DNA of 64,000 nucleotides, from assembly GCF_042648505.1 (NCBI RefSeq), contig NZ_JBHRXK010000001.1:248001-312000 (forward strand), in the 5' to 3' direction. Shown here piece by piece: positions 36,383 through 44,817 of the stretch. The first letter of the stretch is position 1, and every line of letters starts with the position of its first letter. The stretch is from Lysobacter_L cavernae. Its GTDB lineage: Bacteria; Pseudomonadota; Gammaproteobacteria; Xanthomonadales; Xanthomonadaceae. The notes beneath the pieces were generated by a model that was not told the origin of the DNA, did not search any database, and worked only from the letters and a program-made list of their open reading frames with translations. Both the position numbers and the translations under genes were made by a program.

Positions 36383-36459
36383 GTAGGAGCGGCTTCAGCC
36401 GCAAGCTGTTGCCGCACCTGCGGTTGTCGAGAAAGGTTCGCGACTGAAGCCGCTCCTAC
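36383..36459. repeat. REPIN: two inverted GTAG-type REP sequences
   Basis: GTAGGAGCGGCTTCAGCCGC at 36383-36402 and GCGACTGAAGCCGCTCCTAC at 36440-36459 are inverted partners that start and end with the GTAG/CTAC tetranucleotide, with a 37-bp middle. This matches the REP doublets (REPINs) mobilised by RAYT transposases in Pseudomonas and Stenotrophomonas. No RAYT gene is in the window. Confidence 0.88.
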
Positions 36460-36470
36460 GGAAAAGTCAT

Positions 36471-38819
36471 TCATGGCTCGTGCTCGGCCAGGAACGCGAG
36501 CAGTTGTGCTTCGTCCCACACTGGAATGCCCAGTTCCTGCGCCTTGTCGAGTTTGGAGCCGGCTGACTCGCCGGCCACGACAAAGCTGGTCTTTTTTGAC
36601 ACGCTTCCGGCAACCTTGGCGCCGAGTGCTTCCAGTCGCACTTTCGCGTCGTCGCGACTCAGCGCCGCCAAGGTGCCGGTAAGCACCGCGGTCTGCCCGT
36701 CCAGCGGCATTTGCGCGGCGGCGCTGCCGGCCGGGGTGATCGCATCGAGTCGCGCCAGGGCTTCGCCGCTCTCGGTCAGCAAACGTGCGTTGTCCCCGTC
36801 ATCGAGCCAGGCCGCCAAAGCGCGCGCCGTGTCGGCCGGCAATCCAGCGGTGACGTGGTTGTGCTCGGGGGCATCGCGCACGGTTGCCGCAGTGCGGAAT
36901 GCCGTCGCCAGCTGATCGGCACGGATGCGGGTGATCTTGGGGATCTCGAGGTCGACCAGCAGCGTCGCCAGGTTCAGATCCTGGCGCAATTTCGGCGAAG
37001 GCGCGTGCGTATCGGTGACGGTGACGCCGCGCGCGAGCAGGTCGTCGATGACCTGCTGGTTGCCGGGCTGGTCGAGAAAGTGGCCGAGCGCGCGCGCGAC
37101 CTCGCCGCCGACGTCCGGCACACGCTTGAACAATGGCCACGGCAAGCGACGGATCAGTTCGAGGTCGCCGAACCAGCTCGCCAATGCCTTGGCCGTGCTC
37201 TCGCCGACGTGCTGGATGCCGAGCGCGTAGAGAAAACGCTCCAGTGTGGTGCTGCGGCTGCGGTCGATCGACTCGATCAGGTTCTCGGCCCAGCGCGTGG
37301 CGACCTTGCCGCCCTTCACGGTCTCAGGCGTGGTGCCGTCACGTTCGTCCGCACGCCGTTTCATCTCCAGCAGGTCATCGAGGCTAAGCTTGTAAAGGTC
37401 GGCCACCGAGGTCACATAACCCAGGTCGCTGAGCACTTCGATGTAGCGCTCGCCCAGGCCTTCGATGTCCATCGCCCGGCGCGAAGCGAAGTGGCCGATG
37501 GCTTCCTTGCGCTGCGCGGCGCAGGTCAATTCGCCGGAGCAGCGCCAGACCGCCTCGCCTTCCTCGCGCACCAGTTCCGAACCGCACACCGGGCAGTGAC
37601 TCGGCATCGACCACGGCTTCGCGCCCGGCGGCCGGTGTTCGGGCACCACGCGCACCACTTCCGGAATCACGTCTCCTGCGCGGCGTACGATCACGGTGTC
37701 GCCGTTGCGCACGTCCAGGCGCGCGACCTGGTCGGCGTTGTGCAGCGTCGCCCGGGTCACGGTGACGCCGCCGACCTGCACCGGCTGCATCAACACCCAC
37801 GGTGTGACCGCACCGGTGCGGCCGACGTTGACCTCGATCGACTCGACCACGGTCATCTGTTCCTGTGCCGGAAACTTGTGCGCGATCGCCCAGCGCGGCG
37901 CGCGCGAGACGAAGCCCATCTCGACCTGGCCCTCGTAGTCGTCGAGCTTGTAGACGACGCCGTCGATGTCGAACGGCAGGCGCTCGCGCTTGGCGCCGAT
38001 CGTGCGGTAGTAACCCAGCAGCCCGTCCAGGCCTTCGACCACGTCGCTCTCGCCGCTGACCGGGAAGCCCCAGTCGCGCAGGCGCTTGAGGGTCTGCGAA
38101 TGTGTGTCCGGCAATTCGCCACCTTCGATGGCGCCGACGCCGTAGGCGTAGAACGCCAACGGACGCTGTGCTGTCATGCGCGGGTCGAGCTGGCGCAGCG
38201 AACCGGCGGCGCCGTTGCGCGGATTGGCCAGCACCTTGCCGCCCTCCACCAGCGCGCGCTCGTTGTAGGCCTTGAAGGCGGCCAGCGGCATGTAGACCTC
38301 GCCGCGCACTTCCAGCACCTGTGGCCAGCCCTTGCCACGCAACTGCAACGGAATGGCCTTGATCGTGCGCAGGTTGGCGGTGACGTCCTCACCGGTGGCG
38401 CCGTCGCCGCGGGTGGCGCCCTGGACGAAGCGCCCGCCCTCGTAACGCAGGCTGATGGCGAGGCCGTCGAGCTTGGGCTCGACCGAGAACGTGGGCTGGT
38501 CGCCTCCGAGCTTCTCCTCGATCTTGCGCACGAACACCGCGACTTCCTCGTCGCTGAAGGCGTTGCCCAGCGACAGCATCGGGATGACGTGGCGCACCGG
38601 CGCAAAGCTGCCCGTGGGCACGGCGCCGACGCGCTGGCTCGGCGAGTCGGGCGTGATGAGCTCGGGATTCGCGGCCTCGAGCTCGTCGAGCTCGCGCAGC
38701 AGGCGGTCGTAGTCGGCGTCCGGGATCGCCGGGTCGTCGAGCACGTGATAGCGGTAGTTGGCATCCTCGAGTTGCTGGCGCAGCTCGGCGATGCGGGTGG
38801 CGATGTTGGTCTTCGGCAT
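36471..38819 (-). CDS. ligA: NAD-dependent DNA ligase LigA
   Basis: 782 residues, longer than E. coli LigA (671). It seals nicks using NAD+. The adenylation domain has Lys116 in EPKLDGLAI; the OB fold (GRTGAVTPWVLMQPVQVGGV) follows; the zinc finger has four Cys in HCPVCGSEL...CSGELTC; helix-hairpin-helix repeats follow; the BRCT domain ends the chain (QTAVLTGTLAALSRDDAKVRLE). Extra length sits between the helix-hairpin-helix region and BRCT (about residues 600-690). It lies downstream of zipA with repeats in between. The start region has no strong ribosome site. Confidence 0.97.
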   Translation of the reverse strand: MPKTNIATRIAELRQQLEDANYRYHVLDDPAIPDADYDRLLRELDELEAANPELITPDSPSQRVGAVPTGSFAPVRHVIPMLSLGNAFSDEEVAVFVRKIEEKLGGDQPTFSVEPKLDGLAISLRYEGGRFVQGATRGDGATGEDVTANLRTIKAIPLQLRGKGWPQVLEVRGEVYMPLAAFKAYNERALVEGGKVLANPRNGAAGSLRQLDPRMTAQRPLAFYAYGVGAIEGGELPDTHSQTLKRLRDWGFPVSGESDVVEGLDGLLGYYRTIGAKRERLPFDIDGVVYKLDDYEGQVEMGFVSRAPRWAIAHKFPAQEQMTVVESIEVNVGRTGAVTPWVLMQPVQVGGVTVTRATLHNADQVARLDVRNGDTVIVRRAGDVIPEVVRVVPEHRPPGAKPWSMPSHCPVCGSELVREEGEAVWRCSGELTCAAQRKEAIGHFASRRAMDIEGLGERYIEVLSDLGYVTSVADLYKLSLDDLLEMKRRADERDGTTPETVKGGKVATRWAENLIESIDRSRSTTLERFLYALGIQHVGESTAKALASWFGDLELIRRLPWPLFKRVPDVGGEVARALGHFLDQPGNQQVIDDLLARGVTVTDTHAPSPKLRQDLNLATLLVDLEIPKITRIRADQLATAFRTAATVRDAPEHNHVTAGLPADTARALAAWLDDGDNARLLTESGEALARLDAITPAGSAAAQMPLDGQTAVLTGTLAALSRDDAKVRLEALGAKVAGSVSKKTSFVVAGESAGSKLDKAQELGIPVWDEAQLLAFLAEHEP

Positions 38820-38840
38820 GATGGCTGGTTCGAAGGCAGT

Positions 38841-38938
38841 CCTTCGACTTCGGGCCTGCGGCCCTACGCTCAGGACGAACGGCTCACGTCACGACCCACA
38901 ACCGTTCGTCCTGAGCGTAGCGCAGCCGGAGTCGAAGG
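38841..38938. repeat. Inverted repeat pair between zipA and ligA
   Basis: The left arm 38841-38882 and the right arm 38902-38938 are inverted copies containing CCTTCGACT and GTTCGTCCTGAGCGTAG, of the type seen scattered in many proteobacterial intergenic regions. They are separated by about 19 bp and can fold into one long hairpin. The copies differ by a small insertion (GGGCCTGCGGCCC in the left arm). Confidence 0.8.
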
Positions 38939-38987
38939 AAGCGTAGCGCGGCGAAGCAGGTGAAACGCTGGCCCTACCCGGCTCGCC

Positions 38988-39728
38988 TCACCACCGCGCC
39001 GGCTTGGTCAGCGGCGGCGCTTCGCGCTGGCGGTCGTAGGCACGCAGCTCGTCGCGCAAGTGGGCGATGCGCTGGCGGCCGAGCGCGTTGCGCTGGTCGT
39101 CCAGCACCACGGCGTCGAGCAGCTCGGCCATGCGCTGCGCGGTCGGCAGCATGGTTTCCCAGGCATCGAGCGCGTTGACTGGCGCCGGCAGGGTCAGGAA
39201 GAACGCGATCGCTGGCGTTTCCAGCGCCTGGATCTGCGCCATGTCGAAACTGCCCGGCTTCATGATGTTGGCGACACTGAACACCGGGCCGCGCTCGGGG
39301 TGGTTCTCTACCAGGCGATGGAACACGCCCATGTGGCCGTAGGCCAGGCCGGCCTTCTCGGCCGCAACCACGATATCGGGGCCGAGCAGCTTGGTGCCGG
39401 CGCGCGCGGCCAGGTACAGCGTGACGATCTTGTCGAACTCCTCGCTGGTACGGCGCCCCAGCTCGCTGCTGGCGCCGCCGTCGAGGGTGCGATCGAACAG
39501 GTCGAGTTCGGCTTGCGTGGTCGTCCCCGCCAGTCCGGCATCGCCACGCAGCTCGCCCTCCAACTGTTCGCCCAGCGTCGGCTCGACGCGGCCGCTATCG
39601 GATTGCCCCTCGCGCGGCACGCGCTTGCCCTGCCCGGGCTTGCGTGGGCGGCCGATGAATACGATCGCCGCAATCAGGATCAAACCGGCAATCAGGATTC
39701 CGATCCGCAGCAGGGTCACGTCCGACAT
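38988..39728 (-). CDS. zipA: Cell division protein ZipA
   Basis: 246 residues. A single N-terminal membrane segment (about 7-27) is followed by a basic stretch (RPRKPGQGKRVPRE), a short Asp/Glu/Gly-rich linker, and a C-terminal FtsZ-binding domain (about 95-225), with YGHMGVFHRLVENHPERGPVFSVAN. This domain order and the position between smc and ligA are standard for ZipA in gammaproteobacteria. It tethers FtsZ to the inner membrane. The linker is much shorter than the Pro/Gln-rich linker of E. coli ZipA (328 residues). It starts 33 nt after smc, so the two are co-transcribed. Confidence 0.92.
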   Translation of the reverse strand: MSDVTLLRIGILIAGLILIAAIVFIGRPRKPGQGKRVPREGQSDSGRVEPTLGEQLEGELRGDAGLAGTTTQAELDLFDRTLDGGASSELGRRTSEEFDKIVTLYLAARAGTKLLGPDIVVAAEKAGLAYGHMGVFHRLVENHPERGPVFSVANIMKPGSFDMAQIQALETPAIAFFLTLPAPVNALDAWETMLPTAQRMAELLDAVVLDDQRNALGRQRIAHLRDELRAYDRQREAPPLTKPARW

Positions 39729-39761
39729 CGATAGATCTCCTTGCTCAGGCGAGAGGGAAGC

Positions 39762-42700
39762 TTACGCTGCACCGGCCAGTCGCGTGGCCTCGGCCAGGTC
39801 GACCGACACCAGGCGGCTGACGCCCGGTTCGCGCATGGTCACGCCGGACAGCTGCTGCGCGACTTCCATCGTCGCCTTGTTGTGTGTGACAAACAGGAAC
39901 TGTACCTGTTCACTCATCTCGCTGACCATCGACGCCAGGCGACCGACGTTGGCCTCGTCGAGCGGCGCGTCGACCTCGTCGAGCAGGCAGAACGGCGCCG
40001 GGTTGAGCTGGAAGATCGCGAACACCAGCGCCACCGCGGTCATCGCCTTCTCGCCGCCGGACAGCAGCGAGATGTTCGACACGCGCTTGCCCGGCGGGCG
40101 CGCCATGATCGCCACACCGGTGTCGAGCAGGTCCTCGCCAGTGAGTTCGAGGTAGGCGTGGCCGCCGCCGAACAGGCGCGGGTACAGCTCCTGCACGCCG
40201 GAATTGACGCGGTCGAAGGTGTCCTTGAAGCGGCCGCGGGTCTCGCGGTCGATCTTGCGGATCGCGTCTTCCAACGTCTCCAGCGCGGTGGTGAGGTCGG
40301 TGTTCTGGGCGTCGAGGTAGTCCTTGCGCTGCTCGGCCTCGGCGTGCTCGGCGATGGCGGCGAGGTTGACCGGCTCGAGCCGGCGCAGCTTGCCGTCCAG
40401 TTCGCTGACGGTGCGTTCCCAGACCTGCGGCTCCATGTCGTCGGCCAGGGTATTGACCACGTCCTCGAGCACGAAGCCGGCCTCGGTGACGGCCGCGGCG
40501 AGCTGCTCGGCCTTGAGCACTACTGCCTGCTGTTCGAGGCGGCGTTGGCCGATGGCCTCGCGCTGCTGGATCGCCTGCTCGTCGCGCTGGTGGCGGACCT
40601 GCTCGAAACGGCGCAGGTCGTTGTCGATGCCATCGAGCGCGGTGCGTGCGGCGGTGAGGTTCTGTTCGGTGAGCACGCGCTGCTCGAGCGCGACCTGGCG
40701 CTGCTCTTCCAGTGTGTTGACCGGCTCATCGCCGTCGGCGAGCTGCGTGGCAAGCTCGCCCAGGCGCGAATCAAGTTGGCCACGCTGGCCGCCCATGCGA
40801 TCGAGTGCCTGCGCCAGCGCGGTGATCTGGGTGCGCTGCGACTCCAGCGTCAGCGCCAGCGCATGCGCGGTGTCGCGCGATTCGCGGGCCATGGTGCGGG
40901 ACTGGTCGCGGGCCTCGCCGAGGGCGCGGCGTTCGGCGTCGAGCACCTGGCGCGTGTCCTCGAGCTCGGTCATGCGCATGACCGCCTCTTCCTGGCGCGT
41001 GCGGGCCTCGCGTGCCTGCTCGCGACTGCCGTCCAGGGTGGTGGCGAGCTGGGCGAGTTCGGCGTCGATCTTCTCGATGCGACTTCGCGCTGAATCCAGA
41101 CGACCCTGCTGGCTCTGCAGCTGGCCGGCCAGTTCGGAGACGCTGCGATGCGCCATGTACAAGGCGCGCTGTGCGTCTTCCCGTTGCTGCTCGGCGGCAA
41201 GCAGACGGTCGCGCAACTGCACCAGGGTCGAGTCGAGCTCGCGCTCGCGCGCCTGCAGCGTCTCGATCTCGCCACGCAGCGACTGGATCTCGCGCTCGCG
41301 CAGCAAGGCGCCCTGCTTGGCCGCACCGGAACGCAGCACGCGCACCCAGCCGGCGCCGAGGCGTTCGCCATTGCGGGTGATGATCGACTCGCCGTCGCCG
41401 AGCAGCGGCAGCATCGTGCGCGCATCGGCCAGGGTTTCGGCGGCGTGCAGCTTGGACAGGATGCGGCGGATCGCGATCGGGCCGCGCACCTTGGCCGCCA
41501 GCGAGGTCGCTGCGAACTCGACCGCGTCATTGTGCGGGTCGACCAGGGTCAGGCGGCCTTCGCCGAGTTCGCCGATCGCGTCGACCAGCGCTTCCGGCGA
41601 TTCAACCAGCACGCCTTCGATCAGCTGGCCGAGCGCACCTTCGACCGCGTTCTCCCAGCCCGATTCGACCACCAGCGTCTCACCGACACGCGCCGCCGAA
41701 TCGAGCCCGCGCGCCTGCAACCAGCTCAGCGCGGCGCCCTGCTCCTGGCCTAGCGCGGCGTGCTGCAGGGTTTCCAGCGACGACAGGCGACCGCGTGCGG
41801 TCTGCGCCTGCTTGCGAACCTCGGCCAAATGCGTCTGGCTGGCGCGTTGCTGCTCCTGCAGTTCGCCGAGCGCGGTCTTGCGGGTTTCGAGCTCGTCACC
41901 GAGGTTGTCGATCGAGAATTTCTGGGTCTCGTGCTGCTCCTGCAACGCCTCGAACGCTTCGGCCAGCGCCATCAGGTCGAGACCGGTGCGCTCGCCGCCG
42001 AGCGCTTCGCGACGCCGGTCGGCGTCGAGCGTCTGCCGGTCGAGGTGCTCGATGCGGGTGCGTTCGACGTCGGCCGCACGCGCGGCTTCGGCCTGGGCAC
42101 GGCTGTGCTCGTCCCAGCGCTGCTGCCAGTCGTTGAGCCGTGTTTCGGCGTCGCGCAGCGCCTCCTGGCGTGCGCCGTCTTCGTCGCGCAGCGACTCCAG
42201 ACGCGGCTCGGCCTCGGCCACCGAGGTGCGCAGCACGTCCAAGCGCGACTGGTCGCTGCCGATGTGCTCGCCGAGTTCGGCCAGTGCCGCCAGGGCTTCG
42301 TCGCGCGCCTTGTTCAGGCGCGTGGACATCTCACGCTGGTGCTGGATCTGCTGTTCGATGCGTGCCAGCGTGCCACCGACTTCGTAGCTGGCGGCCTGGG
42401 CCTTGTTGAGGTGCTCGGCGGCTTCCTCACGACTGACGCGGCCGGTCTCGATCTCGCGCTCGGCTTCGCGCTGCTCGGCGATCAACTGCTGCAGGCGGGT
42501 TTCCTGCTGCGCCAGCTTCTCGCGCTGACCTTGCAGTTTCTGGTCCAGCGCCCGGTGTTCCAGCGTCTTCCACTGCGCGTCCTTGACCTTGCGTTCTGCC
42601 TGGATCGCCTGGTACTGCTCGGCCTGGCGCGCCTGGCGCTTGAGGTGCTCGAGCTGCTTGCCGACCTCCTCGCGCAGGTCGTTGAGGCGGTCCAGGTTCT

Positions 42701-43265
42701 CGCGGGTGTGGCGGATGCGGGTCTCGGTTTCCTTGCGGCGCTCCTTGTACTTGGAGATGCCGGCGGCCTCTTCCAGGTAGACGCGCAGGTCTTCGGGCCG
42801 CGCCTCGATGATCTGGCTGATCATGCCCTGCTCGATGATCGAGTAGCTGCGCGGGCCCAGGCCGGTGCCGAGGAACAGGTCGGTGATGTCGCGGCGGCGG
42901 CACTTGGCGCCGTTGAGGTAGTACTGGCTGGCGCCGTCGCGGCTGACGATGCGCTTGACCGAGATCTCGTTGAACGCGGCGAATTCGCCGGTGATGGTGT
43001 GGTCGGAGTTGTCGAAGATCAGTTCGACCATCGCCTGCGACACCGGCTTGCGGGCGGAGGAGCCGGCGAAGATCACGTCGGTCAGCGAGTCGCCGCGCAG
43101 GCGGCTGGCCGAACTCTCGCCCATCACCCAGCGCACGGCGTCGATGATGTTGGACTTGCCGCAGCCGTTCGGGCCGACCACGCCGGTCATGTTGGTCGGC
43201 AGATGCAGCGTGGTCGGATCGACGAAGGATTTGAAACCGGACAGCTTGATCGTGGACAGACGCAT
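39762..43265 (-). CDS. smc: Chromosome segregation protein SMC
   Basis: 1167 residues. Walker A GPNGCGKSNI (31-40), two long coiled coils around the hinge at about 500-660, and the C-terminal head with the signature LLSGGEKAMTAVAL and Walker B CLLDEVDAPLDEAN define SMC. It forms the condensin core with ScpA and ScpB, whose genes lie at 61.4-63.4 kb on the other strand. Many gammaproteobacteria use MukB instead; Xanthomonadaceae use SMC-ScpAB. It is the first gene of smc-zipA. Its promoter is in the 241-nt gap up to 43506. Confidence 0.97.
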   Translation of the reverse strand: MRLSTIKLSGFKSFVDPTTLHLPTNMTGVVGPNGCGKSNIIDAVRWVMGESSASRLRGDSLTDVIFAGSSARKPVSQAMVELIFDNSDHTITGEFAAFNEISVKRIVSRDGASQYYLNGAKCRRRDITDLFLGTGLGPRSYSIIEQGMISQIIEARPEDLRVYLEEAAGISKYKERRKETETRIRHTRENLDRLNDLREEVGKQLEHLKRQARQAEQYQAIQAERKVKDAQWKTLEHRALDQKLQGQREKLAQQETRLQQLIAEQREAEREIETGRVSREEAAEHLNKAQAASYEVGGTLARIEQQIQHQREMSTRLNKARDEALAALAELGEHIGSDQSRLDVLRTSVAEAEPRLESLRDEDGARQEALRDAETRLNDWQQRWDEHSRAQAEAARAADVERTRIEHLDRQTLDADRRREALGGERTGLDLMALAEAFEALQEQHETQKFSIDNLGDELETRKTALGELQEQQRASQTHLAEVRKQAQTARGRLSSLETLQHAALGQEQGAALSWLQARGLDSAARVGETLVVESGWENAVEGALGQLIEGVLVESPEALVDAIGELGEGRLTLVDPHNDAVEFAATSLAAKVRGPIAIRRILSKLHAAETLADARTMLPLLGDGESIITRNGERLGAGWVRVLRSGAAKQGALLREREIQSLRGEIETLQARERELDSTLVQLRDRLLAAEQQREDAQRALYMAHRSVSELAGQLQSQQGRLDSARSRIEKIDAELAQLATTLDGSREQAREARTRQEEAVMRMTELEDTRQVLDAERRALGEARDQSRTMARESRDTAHALALTLESQRTQITALAQALDRMGGQRGQLDSRLGELATQLADGDEPVNTLEEQRQVALEQRVLTEQNLTAARTALDGIDNDLRRFEQVRHQRDEQAIQQREAIGQRRLEQQAVVLKAEQLAAAVTEAGFVLEDVVNTLADDMEPQVWERTVSELDGKLRRLEPVNLAAIAEHAEAEQRKDYLDAQNTDLTTALETLEDAIRKIDRETRGRFKDTFDRVNSGVQELYPRLFGGGHAYLELTGEDLLDTGVAIMARPPGKRVSNISLLSGGEKAMTAVALVFAIFQLNPAPFCLLDEVDAPLDEANVGRLASMVSEMSEQVQFLFVTHNKATMEVAQQLSGVTMREPGVSRLVSVDLAEATRLAGAA

Positions 43266-43331
43266 GCGGCGGGGTTGCCTCTGGCGGCGTCATGGGACGC
43301 GACCGTCAATACCAACAAGGATTAAGTACAT

Positions 43332-43358
43332 CTCCCAAGTTATTGACTCACTTGGGAG
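43332..43358. other. Inverted repeat upstream of smc
   Basis: CTCCCAAGT (43332-43340) and ACTTGGGAG (43350-43358) are perfect 9-bp arms around a 9-bp AT-richer spacer. It lies 67-93 bp before the smc start, in the promoter region, so it could be an operator or the end signal of the ABC ATPase transcript; it has no T-run. The rest of the gap 43266-43506 shows no gene. Confidence 0.45.
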
Positions 43359-43506
43359 GCGCGCGGCCATGCGGCGGCGTTTCCACGCGAGTATAGCGGC
43401 CATGCGGCCCGGCATCAGGCCGATCACTGGTCCGCCCGGTGCTCCACACCCGCAATCGAGGCCACACTCACCGCTGTGTCACGCACGCCGACGTGCGGGC
43501 CGCAGC

Positions 43507-44685
43507 TCAGGTGTCGCCGACAGCGCGTCGCTCGACGGCGTGCGCTCCGGCCGGGGCGGTGCCGTGTTCCCGATTCCGGGCGTCGCCCGCGCCATCCAGG
43601 CGCAGTTCGCTGGCCGGATCGAAAAAATGCATCCGCTCCGGCACGTACCCCAGATGGACCGTGTCGCCCACGGCCGGCAGACCGTAGGGCGGCAGGCGGA
43701 TCACCAGGTCGCAACCGCCGCAGCCCAGGTTGAGGAAGGCCTCGTTACCGACCGGCTCGACCATCTCGACCCGGGCCGGCAACCGGTCCGGGCCGGCGGG
43801 AGCCAGGTGCATGTCTTCCGGGCGCAGGCCGACCGTCAACTGACGGCCGACATAACCCTGCACGACGGCACGCAGCGCCGGATCGGGCTGCAGCGGCAGT
43901 TCCACGCCCTCGGCAATCTTCAGCCGCAGGCCGTCACGCTCGATCACCTCGCCCCACAGCAGGTTCATCTTCGGGCTGCCCAGGAAGGTAGCGACGAACA
44001 GGTTGGCCGGCCGGTTGTACAGCGCCATCGGCGTGTCGATCTGCTGGATGCGGCCCTTGTCGAGCACGACGATGCGCTGGCCCAGCGTCATCGCCTCGAT
44101 CTGGTCATGGGTGACGTAGACCATGGTCGTACCGAGCTGGCGGTGCAGTCGCGCGATCTCCACGCGCATGCCGGCACGCAGCTTGGCATCGAGGTTGGAC
44201 AGCGGCTCGTCGAGCAGGAATACCTGCGGCTGCCGCACCAGCGACCGCCCCAGGGCGACGCGCTGGCGCTGGCCGCCGGACAGCGCGGCCGGCTTGCGGT
44301 CGAGCAAGGCGTCCAGCTCCAGCATCGCCGCGGCCTCGCGCACGCGCCGGTCGACCTCGACCTTGCCTGCGCCGCGCAGCTTGAGGCCAAAGCCGAGGTT
44401 CTCGGCCACGCTCATGTGCGGGTATAGCGCATAGCTCTGGAACACCATGGCGATATCGCGGTCTTTCGGCGGTACCTCGTTGACCAGGCGCTCGCCGATG
44501 CGCAGCTCGCCGCTGCTGATCGTCTCCAGGCCGGCGATCATGCGCAGCAGGGTCGATTTGCCGCAGCCCGACGGCCCCACCAGCACCAGCAGCTCGCCAT
44601 CGGCGATGTCGAACGTAGCGTCGGCGACACCGACGAAACCGTTCGGGTAAACCTTGCGCAACCGATCCAGCGTGACCTTCGCCAT
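43507..44685 (-). CDS. Sugar ABC transporter ATP-binding protein (MalK/UgpC/MsmK type)
   Basis: 392 residues from ATG 44685 with GGGAG at 5 nt. Walker A GPSGCGKS (37-44), signature LSGGQ (135-139), Walker B LLDEP (157-161), the switch His in VTHDQIEAM, and a C-terminal TOBE regulatory domain (about 240-370) identify a CUT1-type sugar importer ATPase. No second ATPase accompanies the MalF/MalG-like genes at 51.5-53.2 kb, so this protein should energise them. It diverges from bglA, and the shared 132-nt gap holds a LacI-type operator. The last about 25 residues are a non-conserved tail. Confidence 0.9.
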   Translation of the reverse strand: MAKVTLDRLRKVYPNGFVGVADATFDIADGELLVLVGPSGCGKSTLLRMIAGLETISSGELRIGERLVNEVPPKDRDIAMVFQSYALYPHMSVAENLGFGLKLRGAGKVEVDRRVREAAAMLELDALLDRKPAALSGGQRQRVALGRSLVRQPQVFLLDEPLSNLDAKLRAGMRVEIARLHRQLGTTMVYVTHDQIEAMTLGQRIVVLDKGRIQQIDTPMALYNRPANLFVATFLGSPKMNLLWGEVIERDGLRLKIAEGVELPLQPDPALRAVVQGYVGRQLTVGLRPEDMHLAPAGPDRLPARVEMVEPVGNEAFLNLGCGGCDLVIRLPPYGLPAVGDTVHLGYVPERMHFFDPASELRLDGAGDARNREHGTAPAGAHAVERRAVGDT

Positions 44686-44759
44686 GAAATCTCCCGCAAG
44701 CCCCTGTGCCAATGATGCCGCCAACGATGCAATTGTCGCTGTCCTCGGCTATCCTGCCA

Positions 44760-44773
44760 TGTAACCGTTTTCA
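44760..44773 (+). promoter_or_regulatory. LacI-type operator between bglA and the sugar ATPase gene
   Basis: TGTAACCGTTTTCA differs by one base from the site upstream of lacI (60342). It is central to the divergent region, 45 bp before the bglA start and 75 bp before the ATPase start, so one bound dimer could repress both. Confidence 0.75.
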
Positions 44774-44817
44774 TGCCTATCACCACCACCGCATCTGGCA
44801 CCGGAGGCCACGTCGCG

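Noticed and set aside
36366..36404. A longer N-terminus for EpmA
   Set aside because: The extra 13 residues are encoded by the REP element and lie before the normal start of the family.
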